Position numbers and translations under genes: made by a program. Below are positions 1-10,466 of a DNA stretch of 34,599 nucleotides, in pieces. The DNA is taken from positions 1-34,599 of the forward strand of contig JABANN010000372.1 in assembly GCA_013115125.1 (NCBI GenBank), read 5' to 3'. Below the pieces are notes generated by a model that was not told where the DNA came from, did not search any database, and worked only from the letters and a program-made list of their open reading frames with translations. The stretch's first letter is position 1, and each line of letters starts with the position of its first letter. The stretch is from Perkinsus olseni. Its lineage: Eukaryota; Perkinsozoa; Perkinsida.

Positions 1-953
1 GGCGGCGATAGACGAATGCCGTATCCTCACCCAAGGTGTTCTGCAGGTTGTAGTCCTTCCCGAAATGGGTTGCTACGGTAAAGTCGAGTGTACAGCGACG
101 GAACCACTGGTGGGGAACCCAATCCTCAATGACACCGGACGAGTCTGCGAGAGTGGCGACAATGTTCACCTGAATGGAAGCACTCGGAACGATGTGCCCA
201 TGCCCGATGACATACCATTCTCTTGGCCATCTGGGTCATAGTGGGGACCATACTATCCGCACTGGACTCGGACAGAGCGGGCTCTGCAGCCTTCCTGTTG
301 AGCCTCCAGTGGTCACCCTCGCTTAGGAATACACCAGACCTCGGTAAGAGGTTTAGCGCATTGAACTGACGCATGTGGTAGCCCTTGACACGATCCTTCA
401 TCAACTGCCTGATAGTCTCTGGTTTCTGGGTGACGACGTACGGGGTCGAGAAAACACTGAAGACGACAGGACGGGCTGGCGGAGAAATACGAGGAACCAC
501 AACTCACAGGTCCCGTTACAATAGTCTTTCGATGCACGACATTCAGGCAAGGACTCCAAGGAGAAATCATAGAATCACATCCGTTTATCACCGGAACGGC
601 ACGAGGGCCACGAGCTGATGATGCCTCACCGAAAACCGATAGTCTTGCCATACTGCTTATTCCAGACTCGCATGCAGGCCAGGGCTTTCGTCTGGTCGAG
701 TTGAAGGGCCATGCCGAAAAAGGGAACTCCCTGAACGAGCCGTCACTAGCAGTGACCTAAGTGATCCGATGAGGGAGCTCACCTTGGGCCCGGGGAACGG
801 CACTGGTTTGATAGACTTGATGAAGGTATGGATGAGCTTTGCCACACACATGCTGACGAGGAGTACCGCACCTCCTCCAACGGCTCTTGGAGCATAACGA
901 CGGACGATGCTGAGAATCTCTGGGTCCATCCCGGCAGAGAGGGCAGAGAGCAT
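1..953 (-). CDS. Cytochrome P450, N-terminal part (gene runs off the left edge)
   Basis: Heme-thiolate monooxygenase, probably ER-anchored. Exons 783-953, 630-730, 216-456 and <1-169 join in phase with introns of 52, 173 and 46 nt. The start is the ATG at 953; the frame is open upstream to a GTG only. Residues ~25-50 form a membrane helix followed by the Pro-rich hinge IKPVPFPGPKGVPFFG, the classic microsomal P450 anchor and linker. Further on, FLSEGDHWRLNRKAAEPALS carries the helix C WxxxR motif whose Trp and Arg hold the heme propionates, and CTLDFTVATHFGKDY is typical of the helix D-E region. About 227 residues are visible; the I helix, ExxR and Cys heme loop lie outside the window. Substrate and CYP family cannot be told from this half. 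Confidence 0.88.
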
Positions 954-1210
954 GACGGGGATGGGGACGGGGTAGAAAAAATCCCAAAAACCCACGACTA
1001 GAGATGAACGAAATCAACTCTGGAAACTGAGAAATGTGATACGAGAGGAGCCTGAGAGCACTCATAGCGAAGTACCGTAGTCATAGCGTCCTCCGACTCA
1101 ACTTGAGGGCAAGAGGTAGGATACAGGGCACTCGACTGGAGACCAGGGAGAGCCGCTTTAGCGAACAGACGTCCCGACTCGTGACACGGGCGAGTCAGAC
1201 GATAAGCGTC

Positions 1211-1352
1211 TGGTAGGAGGATCTGTCCGCCCCTACTGGTCAGTTTGTTAGCTGCGATAGCTTGTAGATTCAGCGCACGACTTGTGGTAGGAGACTCTGC
1301 CCGCTCCTGTTGGCCAGTGTTCTAGCCGCGAGATATCGATTGTGCGCTATAT
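1211..1352. repeat. Two-unit tandem repeat, ~74 bp period
   Basis: The segment starting tggtaggaggatctgtccgc at 1211 recurs, diverged, at 1285 as tggtaggagactctgcccgc. Similarity continues through ...gtcagtttgttagctgcga against ...gccagtgttctagccgcga and ends at cagcgcac / tgtgcgc. Only two units are visible. No coding sense was found in it. Confidence 0.7.
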
Positions 1353-1362
1353 GTAAATCGAC

Positions 1363-1690
1363 TCCGTTCGGCCTTACTCGCTGCTTTTAATTTTTTGACT
1401 GTGCGGCCCCGCGCGTGCGAAGTAGACAGATAGACAGTATTTGGCGGGCGCGAGAGTATGTGTATGCGTCAAAGGCTCGATTGCATTTAGAGTCTTTCGT
1501 AAATTCTTTTGTGAATTGTCGTTGGCCAGTCCGCCAACTCGTCAGCATCAGCTCAGCTATTATCTGATATCGGTATTGCCTTCGGGATTGTGTTACCAAA
1601 GTCACTGGCATCCACTACCTATAGTATCATTGATACTGTATCAATCGACGACTCGATCACGACGTTGAAGATATCCGCTCACAGACTGTA
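1363..1690 (+). repeat. Diverged direct repeat, copy A
   Basis: Copy A of a ~300 bp non-coding repeat whose second copy lies at 1861-2150. Shared blocks in the same order include gttcggcc, tgtgcgg, gtatgtgtatgcgtcaaagg, tatcggtat followed by gcctt(c/t)gggattgt, ccactacctatagtat and cacagact. Small insertions and deletions separate the blocks. The family is not one I recognise. Confidence 0.75.
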
Positions 1691-1860
1691 TACGCGTGCA
1701 CCATCTAGCTAATCTGCCTGTCGTCGTTTACCCTTGGCCGCGACAGTTCCCATAATGGGAATCCCATTTCTCTGTAATGAAACATGACATCCCGTCCTGA
1801 TCACGCTGAGGTGCTCCCACCTAGATCGACCGCTCTCTATTTTGATGTGTGAAAATTGGC

Positions 1861-2150
1861 CCTGTTCGGCCATTATATGCTACCTTTGATTGTTAATTGT
1901 GCGGTCCTGCTTGTGCGGAGTGGACAGTATTCGGCGCGAGACTCTGGCTGGTATGTGTATGCGTCAAAGGATCGATTACCTTTTGAGGATTCTTACTAGG
2001 ATCCTGTCAGCATTGTGGGCCGAAGTTCGAGTATAACCTTATATCGGTATCTGCCTTTGGGATTGTATTGCCAGAGCCACTAGGGTCGACTACCTATAGT
2101 ATTTATCCACGATCCGATCAGGACTTCGAGTACACCCTCCCACAGACTCT
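1861..2150 (+). repeat. Diverged direct repeat, copy B
   Basis: Second copy of the repeat at 1363-1690, same orientation, offset ~500 bp. The best preserved blocks are gtatgtgtatgcgtcaaagg and gactacctatagtat. Its right end runs into the 2135-2205 motif that also occurs at the right edge of the window, so copy B may be the more complete one. Confidence 0.75.
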
Positions 2151-2206
2151 TAGCATATCCGACTTCTCGTCACCTGCGGTGTCACCTGAACGAGTACACT
2201 ACGGTA
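2135..2206 (+). repeat. Dispersed repeat motif, left-hand copy
   Basis: The block running cacagactcttagcatatcc ... tcacctgaacgagtac closely matches 34528-34599 in the same orientation, about 32 kb away (cacaaattcttagcatatcc ... tcacctggacgagtac). By eye about four fifths of positions agree. A shorter relative, gattcttagcatacacggct, lies at 2319-2338. Confidence 0.75.
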
Positions 2207-2945
2207 GCCCAGAGAGTTGAGCTCTTATGCTCCGCAGGATATAACCCCAAAGTTGCAGGTCCTAACCCTTCATAGCAGGTGAGAACTCGAAAAGTCGTTA
2301 AATATTTTCTCCGCAGATTCTTAGCATACACGGCTTAAAATCCGCCCTCAAAATGCCAACTTTCACTGGTGGAAGCATACTTATAACTTCCCAACTGATC
2401 TAATCCGATACATCACTGGAAAAAGCGTCTTTCAGAAAGCTATCCCTCCATGTTTCATCCCAACATTTGAGCGTTTGACATGCATTCGGCACCATCCAAC
2501 CCAAGCCAAGCATTCGGGCATCCTCTTACGCTAAGATCGCCTACTTTTATCGTCCTAATGCAGCCCCGCCTGCAGGTACACACGATCAAGTCTGGAGGTA
2601 AGGGATCCTAGAACCGCTGAAAGGACTCCACAAGTGACCGTGATACATTCAATTTGAATGACTCAAACACAGTTCCATCTTGATATCTCCTTGCATGACA
2701 GGCTGCCCCCTAAAAATTGCCGCCGGCCATCATAAGACTGGTGTGTCTTCCATGCGGTGGTGTTATTATTCTCTACTGCATTCAATCGATACACGGGGAA
2801 TACACTAATTTCAAAAGCAGTGGTACGACAGTAGTAGCAGACGACCACAACAAGAGTACGTAAAAAAGTGCAGAAGGATGATACTGTACCATGACACAAC
2901 CGTCTCCTTCACTGCCACTATTACATAGACCTCCGAGCACTGAGT

Positions 2946-5292
2946 TCAGACCTCGATCTCCGAGTTCAGCCCCGAGTCCTCCGAAGTGTCCTGTCGCAGA
3001 ACCATAAGAATCTTAGCATCTTTACGACGGTGCTCATTCTCAAGACTGTAGGTTATACCGGCCCGGACGATGAAGGAGTCACCAGTACCAAGAGGCCTCT
3101 CTTTGTTTTCATACCGCAGCATCACAGGGTGCTCATCCACGAGCTCATCTCCACCGTCGCCGCACTCCAAGACTACGAGGAATGCCGACTTGCCTTCTGA
3201 CACCGTCTCCGGTAGCTTCTGTTGGAAAGGTAAAAGCTGGAAGATGACCGGCATGTAGTGTTGTGAGTCTAATTGAACCACACACTTGAAAGTGCCAAAA
3301 GTCTTCAACATCCGATCTTCAGAATACCCAACAAGCTTGTGATGAGCGGGTATTTCGCTGTCAGTACCATCACTTCGCCAAGCCTCATCTCCGGGGAAGT
3401 AGTACGCGCAGCTAGGACCACCTTCGCGACGGGCATGAGCCACCACTTGCATCACTTCGCTTGCTTCTGCATCCTTCCTGGTATCACCTGACACGGCCCT
3501 CAGTGACCAGAAGCCCCATCACCGTCATCTTACGAGATTTCTTCCCGGGTCGTTTAACTTCGTCGGCTTTCTTCGATGCCTTTGCAGCCACAACCTTTTG
3601 AGCCCCCTTCTTTGCATTAATCACCCCAGTCTTCTTCCTCGCTGCTCGGGACTTCGCTTTAGGTTGGGGCTGCCTTGCCCGTGACGATGCTTTCTTCTTC
3701 CCCCGCTTCTCCCCAGCACCAGCAGACCCCTTCTTCCGCCCCGGAGCGGGCGATTTGTCTGACCCCTGTCCCGAGAGCTCGTCAGCCAGTGGAAGCCTCA
3801 CCGGTGACGCAGCTGAAAAGTTTAAACTCGCTACCAGTAATACACGCTCGCACAGACCGACACTCACTCTCGTTGGGGTCGTAGCTCTCTTGACTGGCTC
3901 TATTCCTCCGTGAGCGTTCTCTGGCCGACAAACGGTCATTCGACGATCGCCTGCTTTGACTACTGCTGCCTAAGGACCGATAGCTCATCAACGCTGGTCA
4001 TCAAAACTGCCGTTACCCTGCCCGTCCTTAGCATGCTTATGTCTGGCTAGAACCCCTATCATGAGGTCATTACCACTCTTCGTTCGTTTGTATATGACCC
4101 TTTCGCCCTTCATAACGTCTAGAGGAGGTCTCCTTGTAGACCTTGGAGCACCCCTGCCGTACTTGGGATCGCCCTGATAGGATTCAATTCCAGCTGCTCA
4201 TGCGCGTGGAGTTTTAAGGAAGGCGGCTTACTACTACAAATTCTTCCTCGAGTGTCCCGTCGCTGCTCTCCGGGTCCCGATTTCTCCTACTCCGTGTCTT
4301 CCTTCGGCTCGGCGCAGGCACTGGCGACCTCAATTCTGGTCCAACTTGCAGCTACCCCAGAGAGGAGTATTGATCCCTGGCCAGCCAACCGCCGACCCAC
4401 CGAGGTGTCCACCATTTTGTTCCGCTCCTGTCTACGCTGCCGGCTGCCTCCAAAAGATATCGTCTCCGAGGGCCGATGACTGTGGTGTTGCTGCACCTCA
4501 TGATGCGGCGGTATGTCGGAAACGGAATCCTCCTCGTGCTGCTGGTCTCCATTCATATCAACAGCGAAATCAGGCTCATCGGGCATGGCGTCGAACGAGG
4601 GATCATCGAAGGACAAGTGTCTACACCGGACCGGAAGGCACAGGAAGTGAGTGCAAAGCGCTCAAGCTACGACCAAGTTGGTCGTAGGTTATCGCATTAT
4701 CAGTTGGTCGGACCAACTGATAGCCGGAAGGCCACTCACGATCAGCACTTCAAAGGTTGCTATGATGCATGGCGGAATGATCACCTGGCTGTTTCATTAG
4801 AATCTTCAAAAGATCCTCCCCTGGGTATACGATGCCCACCCACCGGACCTGTCCCTCGCACGGATCAACGTACGGATCTCACCAAGCAGCTATCTACCTG
4901 TCCGGAGCAGTTCAGCCGGATCGGCCCTCCCCGCAGCTTCAGAATATCGCCGACGCTCTGTTCTCTCTATCTCCCGAGCCTCGAGATCTGCCAACGAAAG
5001 AGAAGTGTTGATACTGTAACCTCCTCGGCCTGAACAGTTCCACCTAGCCAGCACCAGCCGTCATTAAGACCCTCTTCTACAAGTAAGGCTATTATCGCTA
5101 TTGGACATTGATTCGGAGTCTGGATTGATTCTCACCTTCTGCTGCTGCTGGATCGTCGTAGGTCGCCTCGTGATCATCTTGTGGGTTGAGCTCCCAGTCA
5201 TCCATCGAACTCGCGCTCCCTCCTCGACGAGGAACACCCTGAAGACCGGTTAAACGAACCGGGCAAGGGTCTACCCGACTACCGATAGGCAT
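2946..5292 (-). CDS. CENP-C / Mif2-like centromere protein
   Basis: Inner kinetochore protein that binds CENP-A nucleosomes through the CENP-C motif and dimerises through a C-terminal cupin. Nine exons (5136-5292, 4898-5029, 4785-4848, 4401-4620, 4232-4351, 4074-4173, 3868-3993, 3534-3812, 2946-3487) join in phase to 579 codons plus TGA. Residues ~235-262 contain GAPRSTRRPPLDVMKGERVIY, which fits the CENP-C motif (Arg-rich, then PPL and a GER tail), although the usual aromatic YW is VM here. A Lys/Ala/Arg-rich linker follows at ~320-400. Residues ~475-565 (from MPVIFQLLPFQQKLP to DAKILMVLRQ) match the Mif2/CENP-C cupin. The N-terminal half is acidic and disordered. The 4621-4784 intron (164 nt) is an outlier and holds two perfect palindromes. 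The reading frame may extend upstream into the gene at 5314-7701 (see findings). Confidence 0.8.
4667..4722. repeat. Two adjacent perfect palindromes inside a CENP-C intron
   Basis: 4667-4687 is a 10-bp-arm inverted repeat around a single G (ctacgaccaa / ttggtcgtag). 4698-4722 is a 12-bp-arm inverted repeat around a single g (tatcagttggtc / gaccaactgata). Both share the core ttggtc/gaccaa. They sit in the intron 4621-4784. Confidence 0.9.
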
Positions 5293-5313
5293 ACCGAGTG
5301 GAAGAGTACCCCT

Positions 5314-7701
5314 CTAAGGAAGGTTGAAAAGCAAGCCTACAATTTCCCCTTTCCTGCGCCCTTCTCTGTGGCCACGGTCTGGGTGCCTATCATGATGATG
5401 AAGATGCCGCTCTGGGCGTCTTCGCTCATGATGGTCCGCGACTTGTGTAGCCGCCGCTTCTGCCTCCTCCACGAGTGATTGGAAAGCACTCTGCCCCAAA
5501 GACATAGCAGGAGAGCATCTACTCATCTCCTACATCTGTACTCATTTGCGAGCTCTGATGGTGTTCCTGCTCCTGCGGTCGAGGCGGCTTGTACGACTCA
5601 GCAGTCTTGGCCTTCTCTCGCCGAGCCCTCCCCGCCTTCCTCATGCGCTCAGGGGCGTGGATATCTTCCGGCCGAGCCGGCCTGAAGGTATGCAGGTCGG
5701 GCTCACCCCGCGCACCTCAGCGGCACCTTGGGGGGACCACTCCAGGCCAGGGACCGATGTGCTGGCACACACCCTCCGCTGACCGCCGGTCTCCTCTCCT
5801 GTCATCCTCAGTCGGCCTGCATAGGCATACCCAGCAAAGCAGGGGTGGATGAACCCTACGAGCTGTTCCGAGGCCTCTTCCTTCCCCTGCCTGCCGCTGT
5901 CGCCAAGTCCAAGGGAGCATCCGTTCCCACTTCTCCCTCCCAGTCTGTGTTGCAGGCCGAATCTTTCAATTCAGCTAAAAAGAAGCATAAGCGTAGAAAG
6001 CTATAGCCATTGCCCAGCTATCTTGGGGTAGGCATCGGCAAGACGCAGAAGAAGAAGGAAGGCCGTAGGAGTTGAACAATTTCCAGTGTCTATCACAATC
6101 CGAACCCTATACGAAGCCAAGAAGAAGACAGGAAATGAGCTCACCTCGATCACGTTGTTTATGAGCGTTTCCTCTGTCCTTGAGTGAACAGTGCTCACAG
6201 CACGGTGGAATCATACCACCGTTTTTACACGGACAGGCTTCACAGCATAGAGCATGAACATTGCGTACGTCAGTATTTCCCACGCCTCTACTCAGCAGGA
6301 GCGGCCGCATTGGACGACCGGGGCCGCCTGTCGATGACCTCCTCGCCAGCTGAGGCGATGCTTTGGACTGCTGGAAGGTGCTAAGAGAGGCCGAAGACTT
6401 GCTCGCCGAGGACGAGGTTTTCAGACGCAGTCCTGTGGGGGTGTCCGAGCCCTACCCGAAAGCGGCTGTCTGGTCGAGTTGAGACTGACGATGATGGTAA
6501 CTCTCAGCGCTGTTATTTACCCTCCAATTGTTCTCCTTATCCTCATAACTCTCGGCCTGTTAGTGAAGCAGAGGGATGATCCACGCTGAGCGTTCTTAGT
6601 GCACCTACCTGATGATCATCTGCTATCCTACCATCCGCCGACAATGACCTTCTGCTGCAGCGGTTCCTGAAAAGCGGAGTCACCACCACGAGTGATAACA
6701 GTGACTGGCCAGGAATACCGGAGGGATACCCTTCCCGTTGACACCTATGCTGCACACGTCTTACTTCCACGTGAGAGAAGCAAGACGAAGAATGCGTAAC
6801 CATCCACTCACCTGGCGAGGAAGTTATCGATCGTGCTGCGTCGTTGAGGAGAGATCGTCTTGAAGCTATTGCTGTTTCGGCGTGCTGCCACGGCCCGCTC
6901 TTCTGGGGACCTGGCCTCGGCATCCATACCGAATCTACTTCCACCCTGAACGACAGCGAAGACGATTCCCTCCTCGCCGCAGTGTATCCACGTCACTACG
7001 AAGGAAGGAGCGTCCCTCTGTGCTTGAGGGTGCTGAGCCTCTTCCTCGTGTATGACGTTCAAGGGTGGCCCTGCCGGGGCCCGGACACTCTGTTGGTGGC
7101 CTCGAGGTATGGCAGCAGCCTCCATCTGTCGAGCAACTCAACACACCGCCCTTCCTTGTGATGGTCTCACTCCTCTTGGCAGTGGCGTTGAGAATCCGCC
7201 TGTCGATGGTTGCCTCTGGTAATGACTTCCCACACTTGACGGAGTGAATGGGGGGAACCGGGACTGAGCCAGAGATCTTTGTCGCGCCGCCCATCCGACG
7301 AACGTTTACCATCAACTCCTTGCGCTCCTCGCTGAGCCTAGCCAGCACCTCGTTCGTCCTCTTCCTCGCTGCTTCGGGAACGAGAGGTGTAGTGGGCGGG
7401 TGGGACATGGCATGGCGAAACCGCCTGAGAGGCCGACAATACCAACTCCACCGAGCAAAGAGCTGGCAGTACACCCAAGCCGGATTGTCGTCATAGTTGG
7501 GGCCTGGTGGTAGCGCGAATCCACCGGGGAAACCGGCCGCCCAAGCATAAGGAGGGTAGATTCTGAATGACGAAAGGGCCCAATAATCAACCCGATGATG
7601 CAGGCCTACTCATCCTGGCTAGGATAGGGCATCCCTTGAGGGGGTGGAGGGAAGGGCGAAGACGACCCAAGTACGTGGGGGAATTGATTTTGGTTGGCCA
7701 T
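5314..7701 (-). CDS. Unrecognised disordered protein with a Cys cluster
   Basis: Twelve exons (7610-7701, 7310-7562, 7147-7263, 7000-7089, 6812-6945, 6632-6730, 6521-6556, 6145-6380, 5860-5974, 5727-5816, 5534-5681, 5314-5490) join in phase to 528 codons plus TAG. The ATG at 7701 has an in-frame TAG just upstream. The protein opens with a Pro/Gly/Phe-rich stretch (PFPPPPQGMPYPSQ, AAGFPGGFALPPGPNYDD) and a short helix (RTNEVLARLSEERKELM). Residues ~318-337 hold seven Cys in CCEAC-PC...CCEHC spacing, a possible zinc site. The tail is Arg/His-rich (HHERRRPERHLHHHDRHPD). No family is recognised. The stop at 5314-5316 is also a good splice acceptor, leaving open a fusion with the CENP-C frame beginning 21 bp downstream. 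The weakest join is the AAG acceptor at 6731-6733. Confidence 0.6.
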
Positions 7702-8132
7702 GGTAGACTAGCAGACAAGGTGGCCGACAATGTACAACTAATACTACTGGAGCGATGATGAGTTAAGTTGGTCAGAGCGTGACAGCCTCTGACAGAGACC
7801 CTCTGTAGATCATCAGAAGTAGCAAACTGCTGCTGGCGGTTATATCACTCCCTTAGATGATGCTTCACGCTAACGGAATACGGTCCTTCTGCCGCTATAA
7901 CCGGACAGGAACAAGAACGCCGGATCAACTGTCGAGAAAAGGAGGATACACCTGAACGCACACCCATCAAATGCGGAGGCCGCGAGGTTACAGAGAACTG
8001 GCGGAGCCAACAACAAGACGGCAGTGAAATCAGGGCCATCCCCAGCACGGAGCCTCAACTACGAATTGAAATACTCGATGCACAACATCGGTATCAGATG
8101 ACACTGTAGACGACGGCATGAGAGCGATACTG
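7702..8132. other. Spacer without a gene
   Basis: About 430 bp between the 3' end of the hydroxylase gene and the start of the 7701 gene, both on the minus strand. It should hold the promoter of the latter. I see no coding exon, repeat or RNA gene in it. Confidence 0.5.
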
Positions 8133-10176
8133 TTACAGCTCCTCCTCCTCCTCCTCCTCCTCCTTCTTGCCGTCCGCTCTATTCTGAAGCACGGCATCCT
8201 TTCCTGCCACCGTCCCATCTCTATACTCAGCTGGGATCTCCTCGAACATAGTTCCTGAGTACAAGTGAGTCACCCTACCAGTCGATGATGGCAGAACCAG
8301 AGAGACTCGGCCGCCCTACTTTTGTGTCCTCGGTAGTGCTGTGGTGTCATGTCCGGATGCATGAGACGGACCAGGAGGATAATGCGCTCCTCCTTACCTG
8401 AGCAGCAGAGGTAGTAGACCCCTCCAGCACTACTAGGCCTACACTTAGTGGTATCAACACCGTGGTCAGTAGAGCCATCCCACACTAAAGTCTTGCCGTT
8501 CTCCCAAGTGTACTGCGTATAATTCACAGTGAGTACTGCGCCCTCAGGGACAATGATGCCGAAATGCATGTTCAACACCTACGAAAGGCTGGTGCTTAGC
8601 ACGGACGCTGCTGGAGAGGAGTCACGTTATTGCTGGGGCCATTATGAGTCTCCACGGTAGTTCCAGGATCCATTCGGATGACCATCACCTGCTCGTTCTG
8701 GTTGACAACCCACGGCAGGCCGGGCTTAGTCGGGAGATACCTGTCAGACCGGCGACCCCCGATTCGATCTTGAGCACCGCCATCAACCCTCACTTCTTCA
8801 CTAGCCCACAAAGAGTGGGCATCGCCGTACACTGAGGCTCAATTATCTCGCGGGCATGGTAGATGGGCAGGTGCTTCCACGTACCTGTTCTGCAATACCG
8901 GAAAAGGTTCACTTTGAGGTGTGCCTTCTACGACGCAACAATCATAACCAGTGATCCACAGCCTAGCAATGCTCAGCCGTTAGCCGCAAAAAGACATCAT
9001 CGATGTAAATGCCTTGCACTCCACCACGACAAAGGCGTCAATCACTGACCTCACAGTCTCACCATTCTTGTAGAGGAATCTGTAGGTATCTTCCCACAGC
9101 TCATCCTTCCTCATAGCTTCCTTCGTTTCCGCCACTATAGCTTTATAGTTTTGCTCCAGCGCTACACCTATACGCAGCTCACTGATACTACTCGATGCGG
9201 TATCCAAGCTTGATACGAGGGAATGGCGTACCCAAGGGCCATTCATTGCTACCCTAGCTCGATCAAAGTCATATGCTCAGTAATCGCGCACTCACCAATC
9301 GGCAATGCTTCCTCCCACTCTTCTCGCGGCCAAATCTCATGAGCTCGGAGGTTGGGTATATGAATTTGGGGCGTGCGCTGCAGATGAAGGTAGACAGAGT
9401 AATCTTGTTCGTCGATGAAACTCACATAAATATCCTCCCATCCCACTGGGTTCAGCATCCCCTTGTACGTGAATTCCTTAATTTGACGGAAATACTGTCG
9501 AGCCTCTGCCCACCATCCATAGTTCTTGTACTTCAGCATCGCCACCTTGCCTGAGACAAACTGACCTGCCCGCAAACTCGATCCCCTGGTTCTCACTGTA
9601 GAGCGGGAAGCATCGGCAATCCAGGCTGTCCTTGGTGTCGAACTCCCTCAGGCAGTGGGGATGGTTGGTCAGCTTTCTGGCCGCCTCAATACCAACTCTT
9701 ACGATACTCGAGCTGTTATCAAACACCTTGACGAGAGCGTGATACGCTCAAACCCAACGACAGATGCCGGACCTTGACGATGGTATCCATGTCCAATAGA
9801 ACATGGGTTAGATTACGAAGAGTGTGGAAGTCGTTAGCATCTGCCACTGCCTTCGCTGCGCATCTCACAACCGCGTCTTCGCCTGTTGAACGAGCCTTCA
9901 TTCCATGCTCAGTGTGGTTCGAGTACCACACCTTGCGCTCCTTGCGTTTCCCTATAGAACCTCATTTCCTCCAGGCATGGGTAGTTATGAGGATTGTCCT
10001 TGCAATGGAGCTCGTCCATAGTGAAGAGACTACCAAATGCCGCAGGAACTCCAACTGGAGAGGACCCTGACAACAGCAGCCATCGAAAGTCCTGCACAGG
10101 GCCGCCCAGTCATACCGGCGTGACACAACGTGAGTGTAACAAGTATGGCAAGGAGAGCGGATGATGACGAATGCAT
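8133..10176 (-). CDS. Aspartyl/asparaginyl beta-hydroxylase, secretory pathway
   Basis: Fe(II)/2-oxoglutarate dioxygenase of the AspH family (PF05118 type), which hydroxylates Asp or Asn in the ER lumen. Exons 10116-10176, 9932-10066, 9773-9882, 9597-9726, 9296-9550, 9063-9248, 8794-8884, 8626-8740, 8461-8578, 8320-8397 and 8133-8254 give 466 codons plus TAA; the 63-nt intron 8398-8460 is in frame, so a 487-residue form is possible. A signal peptide opens the protein (MHSSSSALLAILVTLTLCHA). The C-terminal half shows TWKHLPIYHAREIIE, MDPGTTVETHNGPSNN (first iron-binding His), HFGIIVPEG, then DGSTDH (second His) and RIILLVRLMHPDMTP. Residues ~21-230 replace the TPR region of animal ASPH and are not recognised. 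The tail is a GAG-encoded Glu run (8136-8160) with no KDEL-type signal. Confidence 0.85.
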
Positions 10177-10466
10177 TACTGTCGACTGTAACTGCGAGAA
10201 GTAGGTAGCCAGATCCCATAACAAATTCTACAATATCGAACCTGGCGGGTTCTCACTACCATCCCTGTAACAACACGGCACCGGCAAGCATACAAAGCAG
10301 GTCATCAGCACAATCGTCTTCTCCGCTCCCTCTGCTCCAAGTGTCTCAAGAAAAAGGAAACGATGGTAGTGGTAGTAATTGCTTCCACGGCAGTTGTTGC
10401 AACTACTCTGCGTGTTTGATAACTTGGTTCAGGAGATTCGTACCTGTTGGGCGCATCCTGGGCAGG

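Larger units (their letters stand above)
954..2945. other. Gene-free spacer with diverged repeats
   Basis: About 2 kb between the divergently spaced P450 start and the CENP-C-like 3' end. Short open frames occur on both strands, but none has good codon structure or recognisable motifs. The stretch 1211-2205 is occupied by the repeats listed separately; 2206-2945 shows a further scrap of the same terminal motif near 2310-2345 and otherwise nothing I can name. Confidence 0.6.

Noticed and set aside
2663-2899. Minus-strand 78-residue frame downstream of the CENP-C-like gene.
   Set aside because: Low-quality coding character and no splice partner; it lies in 3' flanking DNA.
4476-5033. 185-residue plus-strand open frame.
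   Set aside because: It overlaps five minus-strand exons and introns of the CENP-C-like gene, whose joins are all in phase, and shows no domain of its own.
5728-6006. Plus-strand frame ending in a basic AKKKHKRRKL tail, attractive as a nuclear protein exon.
   Set aside because: The minus strand gives a phase-consistent exon chain through the same bases (5860-5974, 5727-5816) with better joins on both sides, so the basic tail is the antisense of a pyrimidine-rich splice acceptor.
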